From contig DATLWR010000152.1 of the NCBI GenBank assembly GCA_035576205.1, positions 1 through 6,870 of the forward strand: 6,870 nucleotides of DNA, given 5' to 3'. The notes below the pieces were generated by a model, which worked only from the letters and a program-made list of their open reading frames with translations, did no database searches and had not been told where the DNA came from. The DNA comes from DATLWR01 sp035576205. Lineage in GTDB: Bacteria > Pseudomonadota > Zetaproteobacteria > Mariprofundales > Mariprofundaceae. Shown one piece after another: positions 1-6,870 of the stretch (positions within the stretch are counted from its first letter, which is position 1; every line of letters begins with the position of its first letter). A program made the translations under genes and the position numbers.

Positions 1-2483
1 TCATCCAGCAACGCTGGCTCGAGGTCGGCCAGGGCCGATCGAAGTTCGAGTTACCGGTCACCGCAGCCATGAGCCCGAATGTCTATGTCAGTGTCGCACT
101 GCTGCAGCCGCATCAGGACAAGAAGAACGACCGGCCGATCCGCCTGTGGGGTGTCATCCCGATCAAGGTGCATGATGCCAAAACGGTGCTCGAACCGGTG
201 ATCGCCGCCGCGGACGAGTGGAAGCCCCGCCAGAAGGTGTCGTTCGACGTCAGCGAGAAGCAGGGCCGGGCGATGACCTACACGGTCGCCGTCGTCGATG
301 AGGGCCTGCTGGGCCTGACCGGCTTCCGTACGCCGGAACTCCACGACGAATTCTACCGCCGCGAGGCGCTCGGCGTGACGACCTGGGACCTGTTCGACGA
401 TATCGTCGGTGCCTACGGCGGCGAACTCGAACGGCTGCTCGCCCTGGGCGGCAGCGACGAGGCCGAAGGAGGAAAGGGCAAAAAGAGCAAGCGCCGCTTC
501 CCGCCGGTCGTCAAGTTCCTCGGCGCCTTCCATCTGGATGCCGGCGGCAAGGGCCACCACGAGATCGAGCTGCCGCAGTACCTGGGTGCGGTCAGGGTCA
601 TGGTGGTCGCCGGCGAGCACGGCGCCTACGGCCATGCCGACAAGTCGATCCCCGTCCGGGAACCGCTCGGCATGCTGGCGACGCTCCCGCGCGTACTGAG
701 TCCCGGCGAGGAGTTTTCGGTACCCGTCTCCCTCTTCGCGACCGATCCCAAGGTGAAGGAGGCGACCGTCGAGGTTGCTGTCGACGACCACTTCGAGATT
801 GTCGGCGACGGCAAGGCGTCCGTGACCTTCAAGGAGCCCGGTGAACAGGTGGCGACCCTGCGGCTGAAGAGTCTGGACCGCCCCGGCATGGCGACCCTGC
901 GCTTTACCGCCAAGGGCAGCGGCCAGTCGACCGGCAGCGACGTGAACATCATGGTCCGCAATCCGAATGCTCCCACCTCGGTCCAGCATCTGCACATGCT
1001 GAAAGCCGACGAAACCTGGACCGAGCATGTGGTGCCGCACGGACTTCCCGGCACCAACAGCGTATCGATCGAGATTTCGGCCGTCCCGCCGCTGAACCTC
1101 GACCGGCGGCTGAACTACCTGCTGACCTACCCCTACGGCTGCGTGGAACAGCTGACGTCGTCGGCGTTCCCGCAGCTCTACCTGGCCACCCTGGTGCAGC
1201 TCAGCGACAAACAAAAGGCGGAGGTCGAGAATCATATCAACGCCGCCGTCGACCGGCTGCGCCAGTTCCAGGCGCCGGACGGCTCGTTCCAGTACTGGCC
1301 GGGCGGACACCTGCAATCGTGGGCGACAAGCTATGCCGGCCATTTCCTGATCGAGGCCCGCCGGCTTGGCTACCAGATCCCGTCGGCCATGATGAATCCG
1401 TGGATGAACTACCAGCACCAGGCAGCCCGCGGCTGGGTGGCCGGCGGTACGGACGCGGCTCTCGACCAGGCATACCGGCTCTATACGCTCGCCCTGGCGA
1501 ACGAGGCCGAACTCGGTGCCATGAACAGGCTCCGGGAGCAGGACCACCTGACCTCCAGCGCCCGCTGGCTGCTGGCCGCCTCCTACCGCCTTGCCGGCCA
1601 GATCAGCGCCGCCGACGACCTCGTCAAGGACGACAATATCGAAGTCGCCGACCGCTACGACATGACCGACCCGACATTCGGCTCGCGATTGCGCGATCAG
1701 GCGATCATCCTCACCGGCCTTGCAACCCTGAACAGGCTCGACCGTGCCCAGCCGCTGGTCGAATCGATCTCCGCATCGCTGGCGACCGACCGCTGGTACA
1801 GCACCCAGTCGGTCGCCTGGTCGCTGCTGGCCATGGCCAGGTATGCCGGCGATTCCGCCGGCAAGGCGTTCGCCTTCGAGCAGACCGTCGGAACGCAGGC
1901 CGCGTCGCACATCGAGTCGGCGACACCGGTTTACCGGGCACAGCTCGACAGCTTCCTGGACCAGGGCAGCGACGTGAGCTTCCGGAACAGCGCCGGCCGC
2001 ACGCTGTACGCCACCATCACGACGCGCGGCATCCCGCAAGCCGGCAGCGAGGAGGCGTCATCCAAGGGTCTGAAGCTGAGCATCGATTTCACCGACCTCG
2101 ACGGCCACTCCGTCGATATCGAGCACCTCGCGCAGGGCTCGGATATCGTGGCGGAGGTGGAGATCATGAACCGGACCGAACGGGACATGGAGAATCTCGC
2201 CCTCAACTTTGCCGTGCCGTCCGGCTGGGAAATTCATCATGCCCGCTACACCGCCCAGGGCGACACGCCGCCGGACCTCGACTACCAGGATGTACGTGAC
2301 GATCGCATTCTCAGCTATTTCGGCCTCAAGGCGGGCAAGCGGATCACGCTCAAGTTCCAGCTCAATGCGGCCTACCTGGGACGGTTCTACATGCCGGCGA
2401 CCCTCGTCGAGGCCATGTACGATGCCGAAACGCACGCACTGAGACCCGGCGAGTGGGTCGAGGTTGGCAAACCGGGCGAATGA
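1..2483 (+). CDS. yfhM: Bacterial alpha-2-macroglobulin (yfhM type), 3' part only, thioester-containing
   Basis: Periplasmic protease-trap protein; proteases that cut its bait region are trapped and bound covalently through a thioester. The reading frame is open to the left edge (first full codon at 3), so the ATG at 69 is internal. Family members are usually 1,500-1,900 residues, so about half is missing, including the start, signal peptide or lipobox and early MG domains. Counting from that ATG: the segment AVVDEGLLGLTGFRTPE is typical of the family; a Lys/Arg-rich linker lies at 136-143; the thioester motif YGCVEQ has its Cys at 358 (nt 1140-1142); a helical thioester domain follows. The C-terminus from about residue 739 (DDRILSYF, then LGRFYMPATLVEAMYD) matches the MG10-like end of YfhM. 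The CxEQ motif and adjacent pbpC mark the thioester class, not the YfaS-like class lacking it. The stop overlaps the pbpC start by 4 bases. Family assignment is firm; the bait position is inferred. Confidence 0.93.
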   Translation, partial: IQQRWLEVGQGRSKFELPVTAAMSPNVYVSVALLQPHQDKKNDRPIRLWGVIPIKVHDAKTVLEPVIAAADEWKPRQKVSFDVSEKQGRAMTYTVAVVDEGLLGLTGFRTPELHDEFYRREALGVTTWDLFDDIVGAYGGELERLLALGGSDEAEGGKGKKSKRRFPPVVKFLGAFHLDAGGKGHHEIELPQYLGAVRVMVVAGEHGAYGHADKSIPVREPLGMLATLPRVLSPGEEFSVPVSLFATDPKVKEATVEVAVDDHFEIVGDGKASVTFKEPGEQVATLRLKSLDRPGMATLRFTAKGSGQSTGSDVNIMVRNPNAPTSVQHLHMLKADETWTEHVVPHGLPGTNSVSIEISAVPPLNLDRRLNYLLTYPYGCVEQLTSSAFPQLYLATLVQLSDKQKAEVENHINAAVDRLRQFQAPDGSFQYWPGGHLQSWATSYAGHFLIEARRLGYQIPSAMMNPWMNYQHQAARGWVAGGTDAALDQAYRLYTLALANEAELGAMNRLREQDHLTSSARWLLAASYRLAGQISAADDLVKDDNIEVADRYDMTDPTFGSRLRDQAIILTGLATLNRLDRAQPLVESISASLATDRWYSTQSVAWSLLAMARYAGDSAGKAFAFEQTVGTQAASHIESATPVYRAQLDSFLDQGSDVSFRNSAGRTLYATITTRGIPQAGSEEASSKGLKLSIDFTDLDGHSVDIEHLAQGSDIVAEVEIMNRTERDMENLALNFAVPSGWEIHHARYTAQGDTPPDLDYQDVRDDRILSYFGLKAGKRITLKFQLNAAYLGRFYMPATLVEAMYDAETHALRPGEWVEVGKPGE
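1134..1151 (+). other. Thioester motif (YGCVEQ) of the macroglobulin
   Basis: These codons read Tyr-Gly-Cys-Val-Glu-Gln, followed by LTSSAFPQLYL. In the thioester macroglobulins and complement proteins, the Cys and the Gln three positions on form the internal thioester that links covalently to the trapped protease. Val at the second position replaces the Leu of the usual CLEQ; this position is variable, so the motif should still be functional. That it forms a bond in vivo is inferred from the family. Confidence 0.9.
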
Positions 2484-4843
2484 ACCGGAGGCGGCAAAAG
2501 CGGCTGGCCTGGGCCGCCGTTGCCCTCGGGGTGACGGCGGCGTTCTGGCAATGCCTGCCCGAACCGCTCTTCGACACGCCGTCCTCCACCATCCTGTTCG
2601 GCCGGGATGGTGCCCTGCTCGGCGCCAGGCTCGCCAGCGACGGCCAGTGGCGCTTCCCGCCCGGTGCGGCGGTGCCGGACAAGTTCAGGCAGGCGATCAT
2701 CCAGTTCGAGGACAAGCGCTTCGAAATGCACCCGGGTGTCGATCCGCTCGCCCTCGGCAGGGCCATCTACCAGAACCTTGCAGCCGGCCATGTGGTCAGC
2801 GGCGCCTCGACGCTCTCCATGCAGGTGATTCGCCTGGCCCGGCATAACCCGGGCCGGACGCTGACCGAGAAACTGATCGAACTGGTCATGGCCGTGCGCC
2901 TCGAACTCGGCCATTCGAAACGCGACATCCTGGCGATGTTCGCCGACAACGCGCCTTTCGGCGGCAACGTCGTCGGCCTGGATGCGGCGGCCTGGCGATA
3001 TTTCGGCCGCAGCCCGGCCAACCTCTCTTGGGCCGAGAGCGCGACACTGGCCGTGCTGCCGAACAGCCCGGCCCTCATCCACCCCGGCAAGAACCGGGCG
3101 CTTCTGAAGGCGAAACGCGACCGCCTGCTGCACGGCCTGCACGATGCCGGCCGGCTTTCCGATCTGGACCTGCAGCTGGCGCTGGCGGAACCGCTACCGG
3201 AGGCGCCGCTGCCGTTGCCGTCGCGGGCACCGCAATTCCTCGAAACCATGCATGCCGCCAACCCCTCGATGCACCGCATCGAAAGCACGCTCGACGCCAC
3301 GCTGCAGGACCGGCTGACCGAGCTCGTCACCGGTTATTCGTCCGAGATGAGCCGGCAGGACATCTACAATGCCGCCGCCATCGTCATCGACAACAACACC
3401 TTCGAAGTCCTCGCCTATGTCGGCAACAGCGGCAAGGCCTACGCCACCGACCACGGGCGCGCCGTCGACCTGATCCGGAGCCCCCGCAGCACCGGCAGCA
3501 TTTTAAAGCCGTTCCTGTTCGCCACCCTGATCCAGGAGGGCATGATCCTTCCCAACACGCTGGTGCCGGATATCCCGACCCAGTACGCGGGCTACATCCC
3601 GGAGAATTACGACCGTACCTATCGCGGCGCCGTGACGGCTTCCGAGGCGCTCGCCCGCTCGCTGAACGTGCCGGCCGTCCGGATGCTGCGCCGTTACGGC
3701 GTCGATCACTTCTACGATTTTCTGCATGACATGGGCTTCAGCACGCTGGTCCGCAGTCCCGATGACTACGGACTGTCGCTGATCCTGGGCGGCGCCGAAG
3801 GGACGCTGTGGGACATCGCTGGCATGTATGCCAACCTGGCCTCGATCGCCAGCCACCACCGCAGGTACCGGCAGGATATCTACAGCAGGCCGGTCTGCCT
3901 CAAGGACCGGAAGCCGGTGACCACACAGTTGTCCGGCATCGGCGCCGGTGCGGCCTGGCTGACCGAAGAGGCCCTGCTCGAGGTTCGCCGGCCCGATATC
4001 GACGGCCAGTGGCGGAACTTCAGCAGCTCCCGGAAGATCGCCTGGAAAACGGGTACCAGTTACGGCTTGCGTGACGCCTGGGCGGTCGGCAGTACCACCC
4101 GCTACACCGTCGGCGTATGGGTCGGCAACGCATCAGGGGAAGGCAGGCCCGGCCTTACCGGCACAACCGCTGCCGCACCGCTGCTGTTCTCCATCTTCGA
4201 CAAGCTCGAACGCAGCAACTGGTTCGAGCCGCCATACGAGCAGATGAAGCAGGTGGATGCCTGCACGGATGACGGTTTCCTGTCCAATGGCCGCTGCAAG
4301 TCGGCGCCGCAGTGGGTCCCGGCGGAGAGTCACTTCTCCCGCATCACCCCCTACCACTTCGAGATACACCTGGATAAAAAGGGCTGGCGGGTCCACGGCC
4401 GCTGCGAGTCAGTATCCAATATGATTCACACGAACTGGTTCGTCCTGCCTGCTGCCCAGGAGTATTACTATCGCCGGCAGCACAGCGACTTCAGGCCGCT
4501 ACCCAGATACCGTCCCGACTGCGCCCGTATCCCGGCCACCGGCCCGGACAGCCCCATTTCGATTCTCTACCCGACGCCGGGAACGCGCGTCTATATCCCC
4601 GTCGATCTGGACGGCAAGAAAAGCCGGGTCGTCTTCGAGGCGGTGCATCGCAATGCCGATGCCGTGCTCTACTGGCATATCGACGACACCTATCTCGGCA
4701 CAACCGAGACCTACCACCAGCAATCCGTCGAGCTGTCAGCCGGCAGGCATGTCCTGACCATCGTGGATTCGGAAGGGAACCGGGTCAGCGAGCGCTTCAC
4801 CGTTCTTGAAAAGCAGGCACCTCTGGCGCTATCGGATCACTGA
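2480..4843 (+). CDS. pbpC: Penicillin-binding protein 1C, bifunctional peptidoglycan glycosyltransferase/transpeptidase
   Basis: Inner-membrane class A PBP facing the periplasm; it polymerises and cross-links peptidoglycan from lipid II. The product is 787 aa, close to the roughly 770 aa of E. coli PBP1C. Order: basic N-terminus and a single membrane anchor (about 8-27); GT51 glycosyltransferase with EDKRFEMHPGVDPLA (catalytic Glu77), GASTLSMQ (108-115) and FGGNVVGLDAAAWRYFG; transpeptidase with SILK (catalytic Ser340), SLN (394-396) and KTGTS (523-527); then the PBP1C-specific C-terminal domain from about 691 (SPISILYPTPGTRVYIP). Four cysteines at 595, 606, 642 and 681 flank the transpeptidase-tail junction and could form periplasmic disulfides. 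I chose the ATG at 2480 because it overlaps the upstream stop as ATGA; an in-frame GTG at 2453 would add nine residues. A purine-rich GAGGT at 2460-2464 is too far for a good ribosome site, so translation is probably coupled to the macroglobulin gene. All catalytic motifs are intact. Confidence 0.96.
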   Translation: MNRRRQKRLAWAAVALGVTAAFWQCLPEPLFDTPSSTILFGRDGALLGARLASDGQWRFPPGAAVPDKFRQAIIQFEDKRFEMHPGVDPLALGRAIYQNLAAGHVVSGASTLSMQVIRLARHNPGRTLTEKLIELVMAVRLELGHSKRDILAMFADNAPFGGNVVGLDAAAWRYFGRSPANLSWAESATLAVLPNSPALIHPGKNRALLKAKRDRLLHGLHDAGRLSDLDLQLALAEPLPEAPLPLPSRAPQFLETMHAANPSMHRIESTLDATLQDRLTELVTGYSSEMSRQDIYNAAAIVIDNNTFEVLAYVGNSGKAYATDHGRAVDLIRSPRSTGSILKPFLFATLIQEGMILPNTLVPDIPTQYAGYIPENYDRTYRGAVTASEALARSLNVPAVRMLRRYGVDHFYDFLHDMGFSTLVRSPDDYGLSLILGGAEGTLWDIAGMYANLASIASHHRRYRQDIYSRPVCLKDRKPVTTQLSGIGAGAAWLTEEALLEVRRPDIDGQWRNFSSSRKIAWKTGTSYGLRDAWAVGSTTRYTVGVWVGNASGEGRPGLTGTTAAAPLLFSIFDKLERSNWFEPPYEQMKQVDACTDDGFLSNGRCKSAPQWVPAESHFSRITPYHFEIHLDKKGWRVHGRCESVSNMIHTNWFVLPAAQEYYYRRQHSDFRPLPRYRPDCARIPATGPDSPISILYPTPGTRVYIPVDLDGKKSRVVFEAVHRNADAVLYWHIDDTYLGTTETYHQQSVELSAGRHVLTIVDSEGNRVSERFTVLEKQAPLALSDH

Positions 4844-4857
4844 GACAAACACCGCAT

Positions 4858-4879
4858 GGGCTTGGATTAATTCAAGCCC
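4858..4879. terminator. Possible bidirectional stem-loop terminator between convergent genes
   Basis: GGGCTTG (4858-4864) pairs perfectly with CAAGCCC (4873-4879). On the plus-strand transcript two more pairs, G-U and A-U, extend the stem to nine and leave a UUAA loop; on the minus strand the G-U becomes an A-C mismatch, so the stem is mainly seven pairs. It sits 15 bases after the pbpC stop and 17 bases after the cobA stop on the other strand, exactly where both units should end. No run of T follows on either strand, so it is not a canonical intrinsic terminator. It may act weakly, protect 3' ends, or work with Rho. Confidence 0.45.
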
Positions 4880-4895
4880 CGCTTCTCCAGACCGG

Positions 4896-5690
4896 CTATT
4901 CGAACAGATCGGAGGCTTCGGCTTCGATCCTTGTCTGGCCGGGGCCGGCCCGCCACGGCACCGCTTGAGCAACAACGTCGCCGACGATGACGATCGCCGG
5001 CGATTCCGCCGTCAGTTTGCCGGCAGCTGCGGCCGCGACCGTACCGGTCGCCTGTGTTTCTTCCGGCAGCGTGGCGGAGTGAATCACGGCCACCGGCGTC
5101 TCGCCGGGCAACCCCGCCTCCAGCAGGCGAGTGGCGATCTGCGCCAGATTCTTCGCCCCCATGTAGAAGACCAGTACCGGAAAGGCCTGCACCAGTGCGG
5201 CCCAGTCCATGCGGCTCTCCCCGGATGCCTCGTGGCCGGTCAGGAAGGCGAGGGTCGAGTTCACCGCCCGATCGGTGACGGGAATGCCGGCCATGGCCGG
5301 TGCCGCGACACCGGCAGTGATACCGGGAACGACGCGGAACGGCACGCCGGCATCGGCCAGTGCCCGGATCTCCTCGCCTCCGCGACCGAACACGAACGGA
5401 TCGCCCCCCTTCAGACGCACGACGCGTTTGCCGCCCAGTGCCAGCCGGATCAGCGTGTCGCAGATATCGGCCTGCTCGGCCGAAGGCCGGCCACCGCGCT
5501 TGCCAGCCTCGATCCAGTCGGCAACCGGGCTCGCCAGTGCCAGGATCTCCCGCGATACCAGCGCGTCGTAAACCACCGCGTCGCAATCGGCGAGCAATTT
5601 CGTGGCGGCAACGGTCAGCAGATCGGGAGAGCCGGGGCCGGCGCCGACCAGCGCCACCTCGCCCGGCAATAAGGGTTCCGCCAGATTCAT
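4896..5690 (-). CDS. cobA: Uroporphyrinogen-III C-methyltransferase (SUMT)
   Basis: Cytoplasmic enzyme that transfers two methyl groups from S-adenosylmethionine to uroporphyrinogen III (C2 and C7), giving precorrin-2 for siroheme and cobalamin. The product is 264 aa, the usual length of a stand-alone SUMT, without the dehydrogenase/chelatase domain of fused CysG. Family motifs in order: GAGPGSPDLLT (16-26), RLKGGDPFVFGRGGEE (92-107), VPGITAGVAAPAMAGIPVTDR (from 121), NSTLAFLTGH (144-153), FYMGAKNL (175-182), and SPAIVIVGDVV (230-240). I chose the ATG at 5690 because a strong GGGAGG lies four bases upstream and the ATG overlaps the stop of the CbiX-like gene as ATGA; a GTG at 5720 would add ten unconserved residues and overlap the neighbour further. 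It is last in the cobO-cbiX-cobA unit. Whether it serves B12, siroheme or both cannot be told from the window; cobO nearby favours B12. Precorrin-2 dehydrogenase is not present here. Confidence 0.95.
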   Translation of the reverse strand: MNLAEPLLPGEVALVGAGPGSPDLLTVAATKLLADCDAVVYDALVSREILALASPVADWIEAGKRGGRPSAEQADICDTLIRLALGGKRVVRLKGGDPFVFGRGGEEIRALADAGVPFRVVPGITAGVAAPAMAGIPVTDRAVNSTLAFLTGHEASGESRMDWAALVQAFPVLVFYMGAKNLAQIATRLLEAGLPGETPVAVIHSATLPEETQATGTVAAAAAGKLTAESPAIVIVGDVVAQAVPWRAGPGQTRIEAEASDLFE

Positions 5691-6310
5691 GTTGCCTCCC
5701 GAAAGCGTGCCGCGATCCACGTAGCGAAGCCCGGCAACTCAGCCAGCGGTTCGCCGATCTTCACCTGCATCCCGGGTGCAGCCGCACGAAACTTAAGTTC
5801 GTTCAGGCTGGCACCCGGAAACAGCAACGCCGGCTGCACGACCGCCTCCGTTTGCCCCTCCCGCTGCCATAAGCCAAGTACGTCAGCAAAGCTGCACTCC
5901 CCATGCAGGGCCGCGACGGCCGGCAACGGGAATCGCTTGCTCTGACGATAGAGTGCTGCTGAAAGTGCCGTAGCGCCCAGCAAGCGATAGAGCGCGAACA
6001 GCACCGCCCGACAGCGGCCGCGTAGTTCCACAGCTTGTAGTGCAAGCAATTCGGCCATCGCTTCCGGACAGGTTGCTGGCCCCGGCACCCGTTCCGCCCG
6101 AGCTTCCGCCAGCATCGCCGGCACATCCTCGCGCAGATGCTTACCCTCGCTGAGAAACAGCGGCATCACGCGGGCCCCTTGCGGCAGTGACTCTCCCAGC
6201 TGACACAGTGAGACCTCCTCGCCGAGCTGACCGGCCACGGCATCGACAAGACAGGACGCCGATTGAGCATGCGTGGGTTCGCTCGAGCCATGAATCAGCA
6301 ATACGTTCAC
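5687..6310 (-). CDS. cbiX: Small, divergent CbiX/SirB-like sirohydrochlorin chelatase
   Basis: Probable cytoplasmic chelatase inserting Co2+ (or Fe2+) into sirohydrochlorin. The 207-aa product begins VNVLLIHGSSEPTH, matching the LLxxHGS start of CbiX with metal-binding His7, and has MPLFLSEGKHLREDVPAML, matching the family's PLFL-GGH--EDIP motif with His58. Only about 50 residues separate the two histidines, fewer than usual, so the first domain is compacted. The second half (about 115-207) still resembles a CbiX repeat (AVVQPALLFPGASLNEL), but both histidine positions are replaced. I chose the GTG at 6310: it starts 13 bases after the cobO stop, has a weak GGGG eight bases upstream, and begins directly at the conserved strand; a start at 6370 would overlap cobO by 47 bases. 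Its stop overlaps cobA. The family call is good; the activity and metal are inferred from cobO/cobA neighbours. It could alternatively be a non-catalytic or metallochaperone relative. Confidence 0.8.
   Translation of the reverse strand: MNVLLIHGSSEPTHAQSASCLVDAVAGQLGEEVSLCQLGESLPQGARVMPLFLSEGKHLREDVPAMLAEARAERVPGPATCPEAMAELLALQAVELRGRCRAVLFALYRLLGATALSAALYRQSKRFPLPAVAALHGECSFADVLGLWQREGQTEAVVQPALLFPGASLNELKFRAAAPGMQVKIGEPLAELPGFATWIAARFREAT
5695..5700 (-). promoter_or_regulatory. Ribosome binding site of cobA
   Basis: Read on the minus strand the sequence is GGGAGG followed by CAAC and the ATG at 5690-5688. This near-perfect Shine-Dalgarno lies inside the last codons of the CbiX-like gene and fixes the cobA start, ruling out the GTG at 5720. 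Confidence 0.85.
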
Positions 6311-6323
6311 GGAAGAGACCCCG

Positions 6324-6860
6324 TCAAAATTCAATGCCCTGTGCAGCAACGATCCCCACATCGAAGGCATGTTTGACCTTGCGCATCTCGGTCACCGTAT
6401 GCGCCACCTCGATCACTTCGGGTGCAGCATCGCGGCCGGTGAGGATCAGATGCATCCATTCCGGGCGCTCGTCGCGGATGAAATCGGCCACCTCGGAGCC
6501 TGAAAGCCAGCCGTAGCCACAGCAGTAGTTGATCTCGTCGAACAACACGAGATCGTATTCCTGCGAGCGGACCTTCGCCTTGCACAGCTCCCAGATCTCG
6601 CGCGTCGTGGCGATATCCTGCTCGGGATTCTTGGTATCCCAGGTGAAGCCGTCACCCAGCGCATGCCACTCGATATTGTCGAATTTCTCGGCCGCCTTCT
6701 GCTCGCCCGTCTGCCACTTGCCCTTGATAAACTGGATGACGCAGACCTTCATGCCCCAGCCGGCGGCACGAAACACCATGCCGAATGCACTGGAGGACTT
6801 GCCCTTGCCGTCGCCGGTATTGACGACGACGAGACCGGTCCGTTTGTCCCGGGATTTCAT
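6324..6860 (-). CDS. cobO: Corrinoid adenosyltransferase (ATP:cob(I)alamin), CobO/BtuR type
   Basis: Cytoplasmic enzyme that transfers the 5'-deoxyadenosyl group of ATP to Co(I) corrinoids, in de novo synthesis or salvage of adenosylcobalamin. From the ATG at 6860 it has 178 residues, against 196 in E. coli BtuR. The P-loop GDGKGKSS lies at 16-23, close to the N-terminus; LVLFDEINYC (104-113) is the Walker B-like strand; LTGRDAAPEVIEVAHTVTEM (140-159) and KHAFDVGIVAAQGIEF (163-178) are the usual C-terminal motifs. The domain is complete. The start is uncertain: no Shine-Dalgarno is seen in the ten bases before the ATG, and the frame stays open (codons for Leu-Pro-His) to the window edge, so a start beyond 6870 is possible. 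It is first of the three minus-strand corrinoid genes visible, 13 bases before the CbiX-like gene; more of the operon may lie upstream. Confidence 0.93.
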   Translation of the reverse strand: MKSRDKRTGLVVVNTGDGKGKSSSAFGMVFRAAGWGMKVCVIQFIKGKWQTGEQKAAEKFDNIEWHALGDGFTWDTKNPEQDIATTREIWELCKAKVRSQEYDLVLFDEINYCCGYGWLSGSEVADFIRDERPEWMHLILTGRDAAPEVIEVAHTVTEMRKVKHAFDVGIVAAQGIEF

Positions 6861-6870
6861 GTGCGGTAGT

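Noticed and set aside
69..71. ATG at 69 as the true start of the macroglobulin gene
   Set aside because: The frame is open and coding-like to the left edge, and the conserved N-terminal MG domains of the family are missing, so the gene begins outside the window.
51..2039. Long open frame of 662 codons on the minus strand opposite the macroglobulin gene
   Set aside because: It mirrors a gene with clear family motifs, shows no recognisable domain, and is rich in Arg/Gly/Ala/Val as expected from antisense reading of high-GC codons.
1319..2299. Plus-strand open frame of 326 codons overlapping the macroglobulin gene in another frame
   Set aside because: Composition is dominated by Arg, Pro and Gly with no motif; it is a frame shadow of the real gene.
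2453..2479. GTG at 2453 as an earlier start of pbpC
   Set aside because: It would add nine unconserved residues inside the upstream gene and lacks a good ribosome site; the ATG at 2480 gives the common ATGA arrangement and a normal N-terminal anchor.
2387..3142. Minus-strand open frame of 251 codons opposite the end of the macroglobulin gene and the start of pbpC
   Set aside because: It lies antisense to conserved PBP1C glycosyltransferase motifs and has no recognisable domain.
4806..5672. Plus-strand open frame of 288 codons running from the pbpC end across cobA
   Set aside because: It is antisense to a well-supported SUMT gene, with low-complexity Arg/Gly/His composition and no family signal.
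6311..6370. Start of the CbiX-like gene at 6370
   Set aside because: It would overlap cobO by 47 bases and add a 20-residue leader before the conserved first strand; the GTG at 6310 fits spacing and homology better.

Overview
This is a GC-rich proteobacterial window with two gene groups facing each other. No rRNA, tRNA, insertion sequence, CRISPR array or phage gene is visible. The gene pairing and the strong G/C bias at third codon positions fit a betaproteobacterium, perhaps of the Rhodocyclaceae (Dechloromonas/Accumulibacter type). That placement is an inference from gene content and has not been checked by any search.

Left part (positions 1-4843, plus strand). The window opens inside a large bacterial alpha-2-macroglobulin gene of the yfhM type, and its 3' half is present. 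This half includes the thioester motif CVEQ and the C-terminal MG10-like domain. Its stop codon overlaps the start of pbpC, which encodes penicillin-binding protein 1C, as ATGA. This is the well-known bacterial macroglobulin-PBP1C pair. The proposed joint role is defence and repair of the periplasm: the macroglobulin traps invading proteases and PBP1C repairs breached peptidoglycan.

Middle (4844-4895). A 52-base convergent gap holds a stem-loop that may end transcription from both sides. It has no clear T-tract.

Right part (6860-4896, minus strand, read right to left). Three tightly packed corrinoid genes follow each other: cobO (corrinoid adenosyltransferase), a small divergent CbiX/SirB-like chelatase, and cobA (uroporphyrinogen-III C-methyltransferase). 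CobA makes precorrin-2, the branch point to siroheme and B12. The CbiX-like protein probably inserts cobalt or iron into the oxidised product, and CobO adenosylates the corrinoid late in the pathway. cobO and cbiX are 13 bases apart, and cbiX and cobA overlap as ATGA, so they look like one transcription unit. Its promoter, and any cobalamin riboswitch, would lie beyond the right edge.

Most of the window is ordinary, well-described biology. The points most worth a second look are the compact, half-degenerate CbiX-like protein and a Lys/Arg-rich linker in the macroglobulin that could be part of its protease bait. I see no evidence of an undescribed system.
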